64,000 nt of DNA from Oncomelania hupensis (Eukaryota; Mollusca; Gastropoda; Littorinimorpha; Pomatiopsidae). Shown here piece by piece: positions 1-10,617 of this stretch (position 1 is the stretch's first letter; each line of letters begins with the position of its first letter). The stretch lies in the NCBI GenBank assembly GCA_036898135.1, contig CM072516.1:25431744-25495743 (forward strand). Direction: 5' to 3'. The position numbers were made by a program, and so were the translations under genes. The notes beneath the pieces were generated by a model. The model searched no databases and was not told the origin of the DNA. It saw only the letters and a list, made by a program, of their open reading frames with translations.

Positions 1-730
1 ACATGGCAATCAATATACAATAAACATACACATATCAAAACTATTAGTGTTATCTTACTTGTAGACTCTGGGACTCGTGAAATCGTCTTTTACGTCTCTA
101 GCACTCTCTTGATGAGATGGAGATAGACGAACACTGCAGTTTGTTCCTTTGGTCGACCCTCACAGCCTAACAGTTCTTTTGCGACTGATCAGTTGAGATT
201 TGGTCCCCAAAGGTATGCAAAAGTTCCCAATAGTCTTCTGACCAATCGTTTTTAGCTTTCGTTTTCTTTACTCTCGCATCTACAGAATTATGGTTCTAAT
301 TTGAATAGTTCCTCCCCCTCTCTCTTGTCACTGGACACGCATAATTATCTTTCAAGTGGAGTATCAGGGATAGAGTGAAGAACAGATTCAATAACGATAA
401 GCGGTGTCTGCCCAATACGGGTGACATCATCTTGGTAACTTTTGGCTGGAGTGAGCTACTTAGTGTCTCATGGTGCAGTAAGTTATTTAATCGCAGACAA
501 CGCTATGGTTAGTTTTTGACTAAAGTATGCTATTTAACATTCTTGGTCGCTAAGTCTGTTGATGGTATCGGTAGCTATCGGCGGTGTGCCTGTTTCAAGG
601 AAGTTAATTTGCCATGTGTGTGCTGCTTGTTAGCTAACTGTTGTATTAATGTCCAGTTTCGTTTCGATGGTATCTCTGTTTCGCTAAGCTAATTTCCTAC
701 ATGTTTGTCGTCAATATTTATGCTGTTACA
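1..730 (-). repeat. 3' LTR (partial, cut by the window edge)
   Basis: This stretch is base-for-base the same as 5655-6384. It ends in TGTTACA on the plus strand, that is, it starts TGTAACA on the element's strand, the usual TG...CA boundary. The two copies diverge immediately after 730 and 6384. Confidence 0.95.
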
Positions 731-745
731 TAGGCCCCCCAAAAA
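731..745 (-). promoter_or_regulatory. Polypurine tract
   Basis: On the minus strand a GTTTTTGGGGGGCCTA-like tract lies directly next to the 3' LTR. The G6 run sits where the plus-strand primer of an LTR retrotransposon is expected. The exact primer limits are inferred. Confidence 0.6.
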
Positions 746-832
746 CTATTCTTACACGTGGGTAAGAATTGGTACTGAAATGGTGGCGCAAATATGTACA
801 TGCATTATTTACATAGAGTACTGGGGAAGAGG

Positions 833-3800
833 TCACTGGGGTACAAAGCTGGGTGCATCCACCCGCAACTGTGAGGGGTTGGAAGCAAGGTTAGGTTTGT
901 CTACAGTGGGCACGGGGTATCTGCTGAGGTAGTCAGCTCCATGATTACTCTTCCCGGGTATGTATTCTACATGAAATGCGTAGGGCTGTAGCAAGAGTGA
1001 CCAACGCATGAGTCTGGCGTTGAGTTTCTGCGATGACGCAAGGAAGGTTAAGGGTTGGTGGTCGCACTGCACCTTGAAATGAGCGCCATACAAATACATC
1101 TGGAATTTCTGGATGGCCCAGACCAATGCCAAACATTCTTTTTCTACTGTTGCGTAATTGTGTTCAGCTTTGTTTAATTTCCGGCTGGCATACGCGACTG
1201 GCAGGAGAAGTGTGGGGTCATTGGGGTCAGATTGTAGTAGGGTTGCTCCTAAACCTTGATTGCTCGCATCTGTGCGTAGCACGAATGGTTGGGTTGCATC
1301 GGGCAACTTCAGGATGGGTTGTGAGGTGAGTCTAGCTTTCAGGGTTTGGAACGCATCTTCGCACTCGGCATTCCATTCTACTTTCTCGGGCGCTTTCTTC
1401 TTGGTTAGATCAGACAATGGCGCGGCGATGGAATTGAAGTTGGCAACGAATTTCTGGTAGTAGCCACATAGGCCTAGAAACGATTGCACATCCTTTTTGT
1501 TTATCGGGCGCGGTGCCTTGTTCATTTTCGCGATGTTCTTGTCTTCCGGAAGAAGACTGCCGTGTCTGAGTGTGTGACCGAGAAATTCTATCTCTTCGTA
1601 TCCTAGCAGGCACTTTGTCGGTCGGGCTGTTAGTCCGGTTTCCCTAAGTCGCTGAAGAACGGTAGAGAGAAGTCTTGAGTGGTCATCCCAGGTGTGGGTC
1701 GCGATTAAGATATCATCCATAAAGTGATGGAGTTCTTCTTCTTGAATGGGCGCGAGAAGTTGTTTCATCATGCGTGAGAAAATGCTTGGTGCGTTGTTCA
1801 GTCCAAACGGTAAGACATTGAACTCATAGTGGCCATCAGCTGTACTGAAGGCTAGATACGGTCTTAGGTGCTCTGGCACCGGTATCTGATAGTACCCTTT
1901 GCTTAGGTCTATTCGCGAGAAGTATTTTGCGTTATGCAATTTCGCGAACAGCTGTGCTGTGTCTGGTAGCGGTTCGGCTTGGAATTCCGTCACGGCATTC
2001 AGTCTGTGGTAGTCAATGCATAAGCGATGTTCTCCGCTTGGTTTGCGTAATAGGACTATTCCAGCGCTGTATGGGGAGGTTGAGGGGGAAATTATTCCTG
2101 CCTCTAATAGGGTGGCTATCTCCTGCTTGACAGCGGTTTGTTTGGCAAGAGGGATAGGGTACGGTTTTACTCGGACAGGGGTAGTGTCAGTCAAGGTCAT
2201 TGTCACTTCAACTAACGGTGTCTTTCCAGGTATGTCCGTCAACACTGCTTGGTGTTGTGCAACTATCTCCATTATCTGTCTTTGTCTGTCTGTCGATAGT
2301 TTTGGGTTGATAGCTACGTCTCTGTAGGTCTCGCTACTTTTCAGCGGATACTCGATAGCTAAGTCCTCTGTTGCTTCGACTTCTTCTGCTATTGACAAAG
2401 CCATTAAATGATCTGTGGATGTTGCGGCGTCGCGTAGGTGTTTGCGCTTTTCTGTGAGCGGCAGTGGGCCTACGATCTCTACTGCTACTCTGTGGGATGG
2501 GGTACCGGTTACGGGCGTTTCGCCTAGCGTTACGGGGACTCCTATCTCTGGTTGGTCTACCTTCTGGCACTGGGGACAAGAGCGGACAAAGCGCGTAATG
2601 TCTCCTGTTATTCCCGGCCAATGATAGTGAGCGGTAATTCTCTGAATTGTTGCACTCACGCCCATGTGCCCGCTAAATGCAATGGCGTGTCCTACCTCTA
2701 GTACCTGTGGTCTATTTTTGGCAGGGACAACTAATTGAGAGTGGTCGTGGTCTGTCTGTCTGTACAGTAGTCCGTTTTTCTCAAAGAACTCTCCTTTCTT
2801 AGGTGGGTTATGCGCCTGAGGGAGTTTTTTGTAGCATTTAGCTAATGTGGGGTCAGCTAGTTGATCTGCCCTCATCTCGGCTGGTGCCGGATTAGCAGGG
2901 AGATTATCTGCAGCGTCCTGTCTTATCTGTGCTCTAGTTTGGACTGATGCAACCGATGCCGGCGCAATTGGCGTCCCTAAATACACATATTTGCACCCTA
3001 GTATGATGTCATACAAAGGTGCATCCATTACTGCCGCTTTTACTTTTCCTGACACATATCGGGAGTCTACATGGACTATCGCGATTGGTAAGGTGGAGGC
3101 GGGTATGGATCGATCAGGGCCTTGCAAAGTGACGGTCTCGTCGGTGATGTCCTCAGCCGCTACAAGAGTTCGACTGACGATTGCATCGTACGATAATCCG
3201 GTGTCGTATAGACATGACGCGGTTTTCCCGTTCACTACAACTTTTTCACTGACTGGGGGTCGGGACTTATCTGAAGTCTCCGGCTCAACGGTACTAGTTT
3301 GACTTACAGCCACTGTGTGCGTTTGATTCGCTGTTCTACGGCAATCAACTGTGTTATGGTTAGTCCTTTTGCAGTTAGAACAATATTTCCGGGGGTTTTG
3401 ACCTTGACCGGGCGGTTTTAACCGAGTTTTGGTTTTCTTGTTATCCGAATTCTGCTGATTCTGATTAGACTGCTGTGTTTGTTGTGGGTGGAGTTTCTGG
3501 TTGTTTCCATCTCTGCTGGGTTTATCTGTTACCTTGCGTTTAGCTTCGTTTTCATGCGCGGTGGTGTAACGGTCCGCTAGTTTGATTAGATCAGCTAAGT
3601 TCTCGGCACCTTGTTCCGCGGTGAACATCCTAGTTTCTGGTGTCATCGATTCGCGTAACTGTTCGCTAAGGATTAGTTCAGCAAGATCTGCGAATGATTC
3701 TTCTAGGTTGGATAAGGCTAACCATTTACGCAAGTAGGTTTCCAATCTGTCTACAAACTGACTGTGGCTTTCACCTTTCTCTTTCCGCGAGTTGCGCAAT

Positions 3801-4432
3801 TTCTTACGGTAGGTTTCGGCGGTCAACTCGAACCATATCAAAAGTGCTTTCTTTAGAGCTGGGTAATCGTTACTTTGTCCTGTGGGCAATTTCGTATACA
3901 CGTCATAGGCTGTACCTCTTAATCCTTGAGCTAATTTTATGTTCCATTTGTTATAGTCAAGTTCGAATTCCTGTGCTAAGCGCTCAAACCGATCAAGATA
4001 TGCATCTATCCTATCAACTTTCTCGTCAAATGGACTCAGGAAAAAATTCATGCCTGGAGTGATGGACGGAGGTTGGGGAGGGTTGTCAGATGAGTTTGAC
4101 AGTAGGCTAATATTCGGGTCAGTTGCCCGAGCTGCTATCAACTGGTCCCTTTCCTTTTCCCTTGCTTCAATTTCCATCTTTTTTAGACGTTCTGCCATAT
4201 CTAATTCCATGCCTTTTAACTTTTCTGCTGCCGAGCGTGCTCTCTCTGCCTCTTCCAACTCAAGGAGTCTTAACTTTTCAGCAGCCTTGTCCGCACGATC
4301 TCTTTCTTCAGCACGGGTTTTTTCCAATTTATCCCATTCTGAGGTTACATACGTGATTAAATCTTGCCCTGCCAGACCTAGTGCTATTCCCTCCTCCCTT
4401 AATTCACGGCGTACTTTTATGAAGTCGGCCAT
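833..4432 (-). CDS. Gag-Pol polyprotein, Gmr1-like order, integrase core mostly deleted
   Basis: The ORF has 1199 residues and encodes the structural and enzymatic polyprotein of the element. Residues 30-100 form a charged coiled coil, 130-300 are gag-like, and a CCHC zinc knuckle lies at 351-364. The protease has DTG at 410-412 and an IILG at 476-479. An integrase H2C2 zinc domain follows (H582, H589, C619, C622). About 20 residues resembling the start of the integrase core (VGPLPLT) come next, with Glu652 where the first catalytic Asp is expected, and then the sequence passes in frame to RT. RT spans about 755-930, with D842 and FMDD at 904-907 instead of YxDD. RNase H follows (D1055, E1099, D1124, D1167). 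Integrase before RT is the Gmr1-type order, not the usual Ty3/gypsy order. The rest of the D,D,E core is absent, so the element probably cannot integrate by itself. The ATG is 22 residues before the coiled coil and fits a gag start. Confidence 0.9.
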   Translation of the reverse strand: MADFIKVRRELREEGIALGLAGQDLITYVTSEWDKLEKTRAEERDRADKAAEKLRLLELEEAERARSAAEKLKGMELDMAERLKKMEIEAREKERDQLIAARATDPNISLLSNSSDNPPQPPSITPGMNFFLSPFDEKVDRIDAYLDRFERLAQEFELDYNKWNIKLAQGLRGTAYDVYTKLPTGQSNDYPALKKALLIWFELTAETYRKKLRNSRKEKGESHSQFVDRLETYLRKWLALSNLEESFADLAELILSEQLRESMTPETRMFTAEQGAENLADLIKLADRYTTAHENEAKRKVTDKPSRDGNNQKLHPQQTQQSNQNQQNSDNKKTKTRLKPPGQGQNPRKYCSNCKRTNHNTVDCRRTANQTHTVAVSQTSTVEPETSDKSRPPVSEKVVVNGKTASCLYDTGLSYDAIVSRTLVAAEDITDETVTLQGPDRSIPASTLPIAIVHVDSRYVSGKVKAAVMDAPLYDIILGCKYVYLGTPIAPASVASVQTRAQIRQDAADNLPANPAPAEMRADQLADPTLAKCYKKLPQAHNPPKKGEFFEKNGLLYRQTDHDHSQLVVPAKNRPQVLEVGHAIAFSGHMGVSATIQRITAHYHWPGITGDITRFVRSCPQCQKVDQPEIGVPVTLGETPVTGTPSHRVAVEIVGPLPLTEKRKHLRDAATSTDHLMALSIAEEVEATEDLAIEYPLKSSETYRDVAINPKLSTDRQRQIMEIVAQHQAVLTDIPGKTPLVEVTMTLTDTTPVRVKPYPIPLAKQTAVKQEIATLLEAGIISPSTSPYSAGIVLLRKPSGEHRLCIDYHRLNAVTEFQAEPLPDTAQLFAKLHNAKYFSRIDLSKGYYQIPVPEHLRPYLAFSTADGHYEFNVLPFGLNNAPSIFSRMMKQLLAPIQEEELHHFMDDILIATHTWDDHSRLLSTVLQRLRETGLTARPTKCLLGYEEIEFLGHTLRHGSLLPEDKNIAKMNKAPRPINKKDVQSFLGLCGYYQKFVANFNSIAAPLSDLTKKKAPEKVEWNAECEDAFQTLKARLTSQPILKLPDATQPFVLRTDASNQGLGATLLQSDPNDPTLLLPVAYASRKLNKAEHNYATVEKECLALVWAIQKFQMYLYGAHFKVQCDHQPLTFLASSQKLNARLMRWSLLLQPYAFHVEYIPGKSNHGADYLSRYPVPTVDKPNLASNPSQLRVDAPSFVPQ

Positions 4433-4782
4433 GATAGATTTCTAGATCTCCAGAGTCCAAAAGCAAGATAACCTAAATACTATTAGTCAATCTAGTTTAA
4501 CACAAGTACAATCAATATCCCTATGTGAGATGTTACCAGCGATCCACAACAATTTTCGATCAATGCATAAGAAACAATTATCTTACATCAATCAATACAT
4601 ACATGTGCATACAACAATCAATTCAATTCATGCAATCCAAAAAATCAAGAAATGTTTTTTCCCAATGCAACTGAGTCAACTCTCGGATTTTGTACTAGAC
4701 CACTGTTACGAATCCTAAGTAAGGTAATGTTTTCTATTCGGTATTATCTTAGGTTACTCAAGATATAGATACAAAAATTTAA
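4433..4782 (-). other. Untranslated leader of the LTR element
   Basis: The AT-rich stretch between the primer binding site and the gag start contains no long ORF. It would hold the packaging and leader signals of the element's RNA. Confidence 0.6.
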
Positions 4783-4800
4783 ATCCCGGACGAGCCCCCA
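4783..4800 (-). promoter_or_regulatory. Primer binding site (tRNA-Pro type)
   Basis: The plus strand reads ATCCCGGACGAGCCCCCA, which equals the 3' end of animal tRNA-Pro with CCA. On the element's strand it reads TGGGGGCTCGTCCGGGAT and lies two bases from the LTR. The same tRNA-Pro primer is known from gammaretroviruses. Confidence 0.9.
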
Positions 4801-4802
4801 TA

Positions 4803-6384
4803 TGTGATGATATTCTGGGGAAGATACGTTTATCTTACTAGGGGGTAAGACTTATTGATAGATGGGCGATGCGCTACCACTATCGATCGTTCTTTTACCA
4901 GAAGTCCTAAAGTGGTGTGAGAGACAGGTCACGGTACTTTGGTCACATAAAATTTATATTTGTTCTCGGGAATTTTAGTATCATTTGGCTCAACTTGAGA
5001 ACCGGTGATGACTAATCAAAAGACTAGATTATTATGTCTCAAGAGAAGAAAACTAATAACTACACAACAATACAAATAGAATGACACCAGTCGTATGTAT
5101 GTAATTTCACTTTTTATATATTCAACACAAACTTTAACATTTCTGCATTAATCGGTAAATTAATAAGTAATATAGTTCCAAGTGCTGGGAAAATGTTTTA
5201 ACAGGTTTCTTTCGTCATTTGCTACCTGCGGTTACGATTTTCACTGTTCGTAAGTTTCAAAGGTTCTAGTTTCTCGAGGGTATGACTCAGTTGTTGTGGG
5301 GGACTTAGCTAAGGTAAGTCGGGTCGCTCTTGAAGCTGTGGGGTTTGGACGTGGTCAGGTAGAATCGTGGTAGTTCTCCTTGGTTCCACGGGAGCGACGG
5401 TCAGGCGTTCGTCTCCACAAACTTTGATGATCCCAGGCCCGACCTGTAAAAGTCGGAGCTCTGGCTACAGTATTCTCGTTAGCTATAAGGGTGCGGTCTC
5501 CTCTGCAAAGTGTCTATAGCATCAGACACCTGCAGGGTTCCCATATGCACAATTCAATTCGAATCTTAAGGCTAAGGTACATCAAACCACATGCATACTG
5601 TCTCAGAAACAATAATCTGTTTCTGTAACTATATATCAAGAACATATTATTTATACATGGCAATCAATATACAATAAACATACACATATCAAAACTATTA
5701 GTGTTATCTTACTTGTAGACTCTGGGACTCGTGAAATCGTCTTTTACGTCTCTAGCACTCTCTTGATGAGATGGAGATAGACGAACACTGCAGTTTGTTC
5801 CTTTGGTCGACCCTCACAGCCTAACAGTTCTTTTGCGACTGATCAGTTGAGATTTGGTCCCCAAAGGTATGCAAAAGTTCCCAATAGTCTTCTGACCAAT
5901 CGTTTTTAGCTTTCGTTTTCTTTACTCTCGCATCTACAGAATTATGGTTCTAATTTGAATAGTTCCTCCCCCTCTCTCTTGTCACTGGACACGCATAATT
6001 ATCTTTCAAGTGGAGTATCAGGGATAGAGTGAAGAACAGATTCAATAACGATAAGCGGTGTCTGCCCAATACGGGTGACATCATCTTGGTAACTTTTGGC
6101 TGGAGTGAGCTACTTAGTGTCTCATGGTGCAGTAAGTTATTTAATCGCAGACAACGCTATGGTTAGTTTTTGACTAAAGTATGCTATTTAACATTCTTGG
6201 TCGCTAAGTCTGTTGATGGTATCGGTAGCTATCGGCGGTGTGCCTGTTTCAAGGAAGTTAATTTGCCATGTGTGTGCTGCTTGTTAGCTAACTGTTGTAT
6301 TAATGTCCAGTTTCGTTTCGATGGTATCTCTGTTTCGCTAAGCTAATTTCCTACATGTTTGTCGTCAATATTTATGCTGTTACA
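4803..6384 (-). repeat. 5' LTR, 1582 bp
   Basis: This is the complete LTR. On the plus strand it starts TGTGATGA next to the primer binding site and ends TGTTACA. Two TATA-like stretches on the minus strand (near 5111-5118 and 5645-5655) are promoter candidates, but I cannot choose between them. The LTR is long for the family. Confidence 0.88.
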
Positions 6385-6545
6385 ACAACAACAACCAACA
6401 ACAACAACCACAACAACCAACAACAACAACAAAACAACCACAACAACAACAACCACAACAACAACCAACAACAACCACAACAACAACCACAACAACAACC
6501 AACAACAACAACCACAACAACAACAACCACAACCAACAACAACAA
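6385..6545. repeat. CAA-rich microsatellite at the LTR insertion site
   Basis: Imperfect CAA, CCA and CAACAACC units run for about 160 bp and begin exactly where the 5' LTR ends. The element inserted into or beside this repeat. The glutamine- and threonine-rich ORFs here are repeat artefacts. Confidence 0.9.
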
Positions 6546-7010
6546 GAGACGTCTATTCTTTTTAAGAAAGAACAATTGCCATTCCACCACTACCCATTTA
6601 GTTAGCCAAAAGAGCCCTTAACCGCCACGACGCTTTGGGTCCTATATACTTGTAGGCAAGTTACTGAATGACTAATCGATCCCTCAATGTACTGTTTTGC
6701 CCTTGCACTGGGATACTTTGCCGGTCTAGGAAATTGTTGTCAGAACTCTTGACGGTACCTTTGCTCATTCATCCAATTCATTTGGCTCTGTGGTAAAGCA
6801 TTAACCGATTTCTTAACCCTCAACTGTCTTCAGTTGTTAATGTTGCTGTTGTTGTTCTTTAAAAAAAAACAATTCCAGACTTATTTCGAAATACTTTGAA
6901 TAGGGAATTAGAACGAGCCAAATGTCATACATGGCATACAGAAACAGCCCTTCTCTTTCCAAACCCCGCATTCCTCCCCCCTCCCTAAAAAAAAGTCAAC
7001 AGACCAACAG
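6546..7010. other. No recognisable feature
   Basis: The sequence appears unique. I see no ORF with family features and no repeat beyond an A-run near 6862. Confidence 0.5.
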
Positions 7011-7093
7011 AAAGACAGATAGAAAGACAGACACAAACAGACAGAAACACAAACAGACAGAAACAAAGATAGAGAGAAAGAGAGAGGGAGAGG

Positions 7094-7144
<51 letters not shown>
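7010..7144. repeat. GA-rich microsatellite
   Basis: Degenerate AGAC and AGAA units pass into a pure (GA)n tract at about 7097-7144. Confidence 0.9.
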
Positions 7145-7147
<3 letters not shown>

Positions 7148-7154
7148 ACGGTTC

Positions 7155-7206
7155 AGTTCAGTGGATAAATTAACGTCCCCGGACACAGTGTGTATAGGGG
7201 ACAATA
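7155..7206 (-). repeat. Stray SINE 3'-tail unit
   Basis: TTAACGTCCCCGGACAC followed by GTGTATAGGGGAC is the reverse complement of a short unit seen again at 12.1, 39.5-39.65 and 54.0 kb. It resembles the last 35 bp of the tRNA-derived SINEs at 7.6 kb (CCTATATGCG, GTGTCG, GACTATAATCTAC). Confidence 0.6.
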
Positions 7207-7596
7207 GAGACAACGATGCCGGTATGCCCCTAATAAACTACGTTTAGCGGCGGTATACATAGTCAGTAGACGTGTTTCCATTGAGCACGCCAAGAGAGGT
7301 CTGAACATGAATGGAAGCATCCAAGAAGCAGGGTGTGGGACAGTGAACGGTAGCGACAAAATAAGCCCAGCCAGGGCTCACACTGGCTTGACAAAAGGAT
7401 CAGGCATGGCCGTTCGCTTGTCCATTCATCAACTGACCTCTGCGCAGCCGCGCAGCAATTGTCTGGTAGTTAATCGTGCGGCAGTGCAGCGGCCGCTGGG
7501 CTTTTCTTCCTGCCACTCTCCTCCACACCCCCACCCTCTAGACCCCTCTACCTGTCCTTTCGCAACTGAACTGCTTTATAAGGCTATCGCTCTGCC
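7207..7596. other. No recognisable feature
   Basis: A plus-strand reading frame crosses this stretch and the following SINEs, but it shows no domain and runs through non-coding SINE sequence. Confidence 0.5.
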
Positions 7597-7606
7597 TCAC
7601 TTCGGC

Positions 7607-7799
7607 GAGGGGCCGGGTAGCTCAGTTGGTAAGAGCGTCTTGCTAGTAACCGAAAGGTCGCTGGTTCGAATCCCGGATTGGTCAAAGTGTGATCATATTA
7701 TTTTCCCCTTTACCAACAACTGGCCCGCTGGTGTCAGTATAAATCGGTCCAGTAGTCACCTATATGCGAAAGTGTCGTGTGACTATAATCTACATACAA
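7607..7799 (+). mobile_element. tRNA-derived SINE, copy 1
   Basis: The head looks like a tRNA. It has a perfect A box (TAGCTCAGTTGG, 7618-7629) and B box (GGTTCGAATCC, 7663-7673), so Pol III transcription is expected. The anticodon-loop-like CTAGTAA resembles tRNA-Thr(AGT), which I infer as the source. About 115 bp of unrelated body follows, ending GACTATAATCTACA. The copy is bounded by TCACTTCGGC at 7597-7606 and 7800-7809, a probable target duplication. Confidence 0.9.
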
Positions 7800-7809
7800 T
7801 CACTTCGGC

Positions 7810-8005
7810 AGTGGGGCCGGGTAGCTCAGTTGGTAAGAGCGTCTTGCTAGTAACCGAAAGGTCGCTGGTTCGAATCCCAGATTGGTCAACGTGTGATCAT
7901 ATTATTTTCCCCTCTACCAACAACTGGCCCGCTGGTGTCAGTATAAATCGGTCCAGTAGTCACCTATATGCGAAAGTGTCGTGTGACTATAATCTACAAA
8001 CAACA
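7810..8005 (+). mobile_element. tRNA-derived SINE, copy 2
   Basis: This is a near-identical second copy with the same A and B boxes and the same tail. It is bounded by TCACTTCGGC at 7800-7809 and 8006-8015, so the two copies share one target duplication. Confidence 0.9.
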
Positions 8006-8066
8006 TCACTTCGGCAACTAGGTCTGGAGAATTTATGTGCGGGTCTCGTTCGGTATCCTTTTCCCA

Positions 8067-8071
<5 letters not shown>

Positions 8072-8112
<41 letters not shown>
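8072..8112. repeat. (CT)n microsatellite
   Basis: A pure CT tract of about 40 bp. Confidence 0.95.
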
Positions 8113-8115
<3 letters not shown>

Positions 8116-8640
8116 GAATGTGGGTTAAAATAATCTTGTTTAATTTAAATTGTGTTTTTTTTTTAATGTGTTTTAAAAAAAATATTATTCCCATAGGCGC
8201 AAAACAACATTTTCTATGTGCAACATGTGAAGCGAATAAAAGACTTATCTCAAGAATAACCTAACCAAAATTCATCACTTTCATTTCGTGCCTATTTTAA
8301 CTACAGCTAAGTATGCTGGATCATTCGCATTTCGATTTTCTATTTTAAAAACAACAACAAAATACTGCATCTAACAATTGCCTGAAACGATTATGATTCT
8401 GTTAGGCTTGCCGTTAGTTCAGACAGTGGCCTATTATTACATGTTTTTTTGTTTGCATCGTTATGATAAAGCAGAGTCGCAACACCACTCCCACTCCATC
8501 CCACTTCCAACCCCAAAATGACTTTTTTTAAATTATTGTTTTTGAGCAATGTATGTGTTTGGAAATACATTTGAATGGCTTGCCACCTTGCTTACTATCT
8601 TCTGCTTCAGTTCGTGTTCTAAATAAGAAAATTTCGTTTT
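8113..8640. other. No recognisable feature
   Basis: AT-rich sequence with T and A runs. I see no domain-bearing ORF or repeat boundary. Confidence 0.5.
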
Positions 8641-9050
8641 CAGTATTTTTCTCCCCCCTACTCCTCTCTCTCCCCCCCCCCCTCTCGCCCCTCGCCCCCA
8701 CTCCTCCTTGATATCTCCCAGTGCCCCTCCAACCCACGAAGATAAAGAGAAGAGAAGAAGAAGAAGAAGAAGAAGAAGAAGAAGAAGAAGAAGAAGAAGA
8801 AGAAGAAGAAGAAGAAGAAGAGAGAGAGAGTAGACAGACAGGCACAGATACAGAAAGACGCAGAGAGAGACGGAGACAGAGAGACAGATAGAGAAACAGA
8901 TAGACAGAGAGAGACACATGTGCGTGTGGGTGAGAGAGATAAAGGGTTGTGTGTGTGAGTGTGAGAGAGAGACAGAGACAGACATACAAACAGAGAGAGA
9001 CAGAGAGACAAACAGAGAGAGAGACAGAGAGAGAGATACACATACCCCTG
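8641..9050. repeat. Compound CCCCT / GAA / GA / AGAC simple repeat
   Basis: A (GAA)n core (about 8757-8821) is followed by some 220 bp of degenerate GAGA and ACAGA units. Long minus-strand frames rich in Ser and Leu here come from the repeat. Confidence 0.9.
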
Positions 9051-9446
9051 AAATAAAGATATCGAGAAATAAATAAATAAATAAATACATGTTATGTTGA
9101 AACAGAATCAATCTTTATTCACAAAACATTATTCTGTGCCCTTTGTACCAATGACACATGCCTCTTTTTGCGCGCACATACTAGGAGGCGTTTGTTTGTT
9201 CATCTATTAATGACAGCTAGTTCCAAAATGTAAATAGAAATTCAAACATAGATAGGCTTCCGTGATACACAATAATTTTCTGGGTTCGCTTTGTTTAAAA
9301 ACAACAACAACAACAACAACAACGTAATTACAGTCTTTAACGGCAATACAAAGGTCAAGTCTGGAGAAAACACGTTGAATAGGGTGAAAAATATTTGTAA
9401 AATGCGCAAAACTTAGGTAACAAATATAATAAATACATGAGTAAAA

Positions 9447-9478
<32 letters not shown>

Positions 9479-10346
9479 GCCATTAAAAACCAGGCGTAGG
9501 AAAAGTTTGAAAATTACTTATAAATCATAATTATAAGGCCGGTGGTAAGTTAAGTGGAACGCGCACCAGACGAAAATGATTCATTAACAGACAAGACGCA
9601 CCAGTTCCCTACAGAATGTAAATAACAATGAATTCACATATAAGCTGGAAATAAGCATAATAAATAGTTTATTTATTATCAAGACAAATCTTTGTTCCCA
9701 CTTTAAAAAAGAAAAATAAAGTCTGTACAAACTTTTACGAACTAAAAACAAAGTATGGCTTGTAATCCATTCTCAACCATTTAAGTTCGACCTAAAACTG
9801 ACTGCATACCTTTCGTGCTTAATGAAACACCTGTCATACTTATTTAAAAACAAAAATCCCTCGGCGAACAAAGTTGCGAAACAAATTCTAGTGGCACAGA
9901 ACATAGAAACTATATTAATAGAGTGATGTAAGACAGTTAACCAAGGGTTCCCCCAAGACATCCTAGAAGTCAGAATGTAGAGTCAGGAAGTAGGAAAAAT
10001 GTTGCCACATAACTGATACTAAAACATATATATCTATATATAGTGACAAATCAAGGTTGCGCCCACATAAAAATATGTTCCCCAATTAACCAGGGACCAC
10101 ATCGCCGCTGAGCAAAGCACACCAAAACAGGGCGAATCAAGCTGCTATACAAAGGTATAGTGACAAATAGAACAGTGACAAATTGTGGCAGTAAAAAGCT
10201 CTATAAAAGTTACAAAGTCCCTAGACCATCAAGGGACCGTAACTCTGTCAGAAGGCTTGGAGGGGAAAAAAAGCGAAACAAACTGAGCAAGATCGACTGA
10301 GCCACATGGTCCCCGACTACCCAGAGACCATCTTCCAGTCAGAGAC
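9051..10346. other. No gene; short AAAT and CAA repeats
   Basis: (AAAT)n lies at about 9069-9088 and 9443-9477, and (CAA)n at about 9300-9323. From 9960 to 10340 short motifs such as TAGTGACAAAT recur (10038, 10159), which suggests an unclassified repeat. No coding signal is visible. Confidence 0.5.
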
Positions 10347-10617
10347 CTATTGGGAAGAAGAAGCAGAAGGAAGAAGAAGCCTATTGGGAAGAAGAAGAAG
10401 AAGAAAAAGAAGAAGAAGAATAGAAGTAGAAGAAGAAAAAGATGAAGAACAGGGAGGAGGATGAGAAGAAGAAAAAAAAGGAGAAGTAGAAGAAGAAGAA
10501 GAAGAAGAAGAAGAAGAAGAAGAAGAAGAAGAAGAAGAAGAAGAAGAAGAAGAAGATGAAGAAGAAGAAGAAGAAGAAGAAGAAGAAGAAGAAGAAGAAG
10601 AAGAAGAAGAAGAAGAC
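10347..10617. repeat. (GAA)n microsatellite, about 270 bp
   Basis: Near-pure GAA from 10493 to 10614, preceded by interrupted GAA. The homopolymer-like frames on both strands are artefacts. Confidence 0.95.

Larger units (their letters stand above)
1..6384 (-). mobile_element. Gmr1-like Ty3/gypsy LTR retrotransposon, left end outside the window
   Basis: Bases 1-730 and 5655-6384 are a direct repeat at a constant offset of 5654, with no mismatch or gap that I could find. They are the two LTRs. Reading on the minus strand, the 5' LTR is 6384-4803 (TGTAACAGC to TCATCACA), followed by a tRNA-Pro-type primer binding site, a leader, one gag-pol ORF (4432-833), a G-rich polypurine tract and the 3' LTR. 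The left LTR is cut by the window edge and should run about 850 bp further. The right flank is a CAA-rich microsatellite. The target duplication cannot be checked because the left flank is missing. Identical LTRs imply a recent insertion or recent gene conversion. Confidence 0.93.

Noticed and set aside
7611..7683. Functional tRNA gene
   Set aside because: A and B boxes are perfect, but the acceptor and anticodon stems do not pair and each copy continues into a SINE body with target duplications.
7307..8128. 273-residue plus-strand frame
   Set aside because: It repeats itself because it reads through the two tandem SINEs and then a CT repeat.
8528..9111. Minus-strand frames of 127-192 residues
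   Set aside because: Composition follows the GA/GAA and AGAC repeats. The non-repeat ends show no domain.
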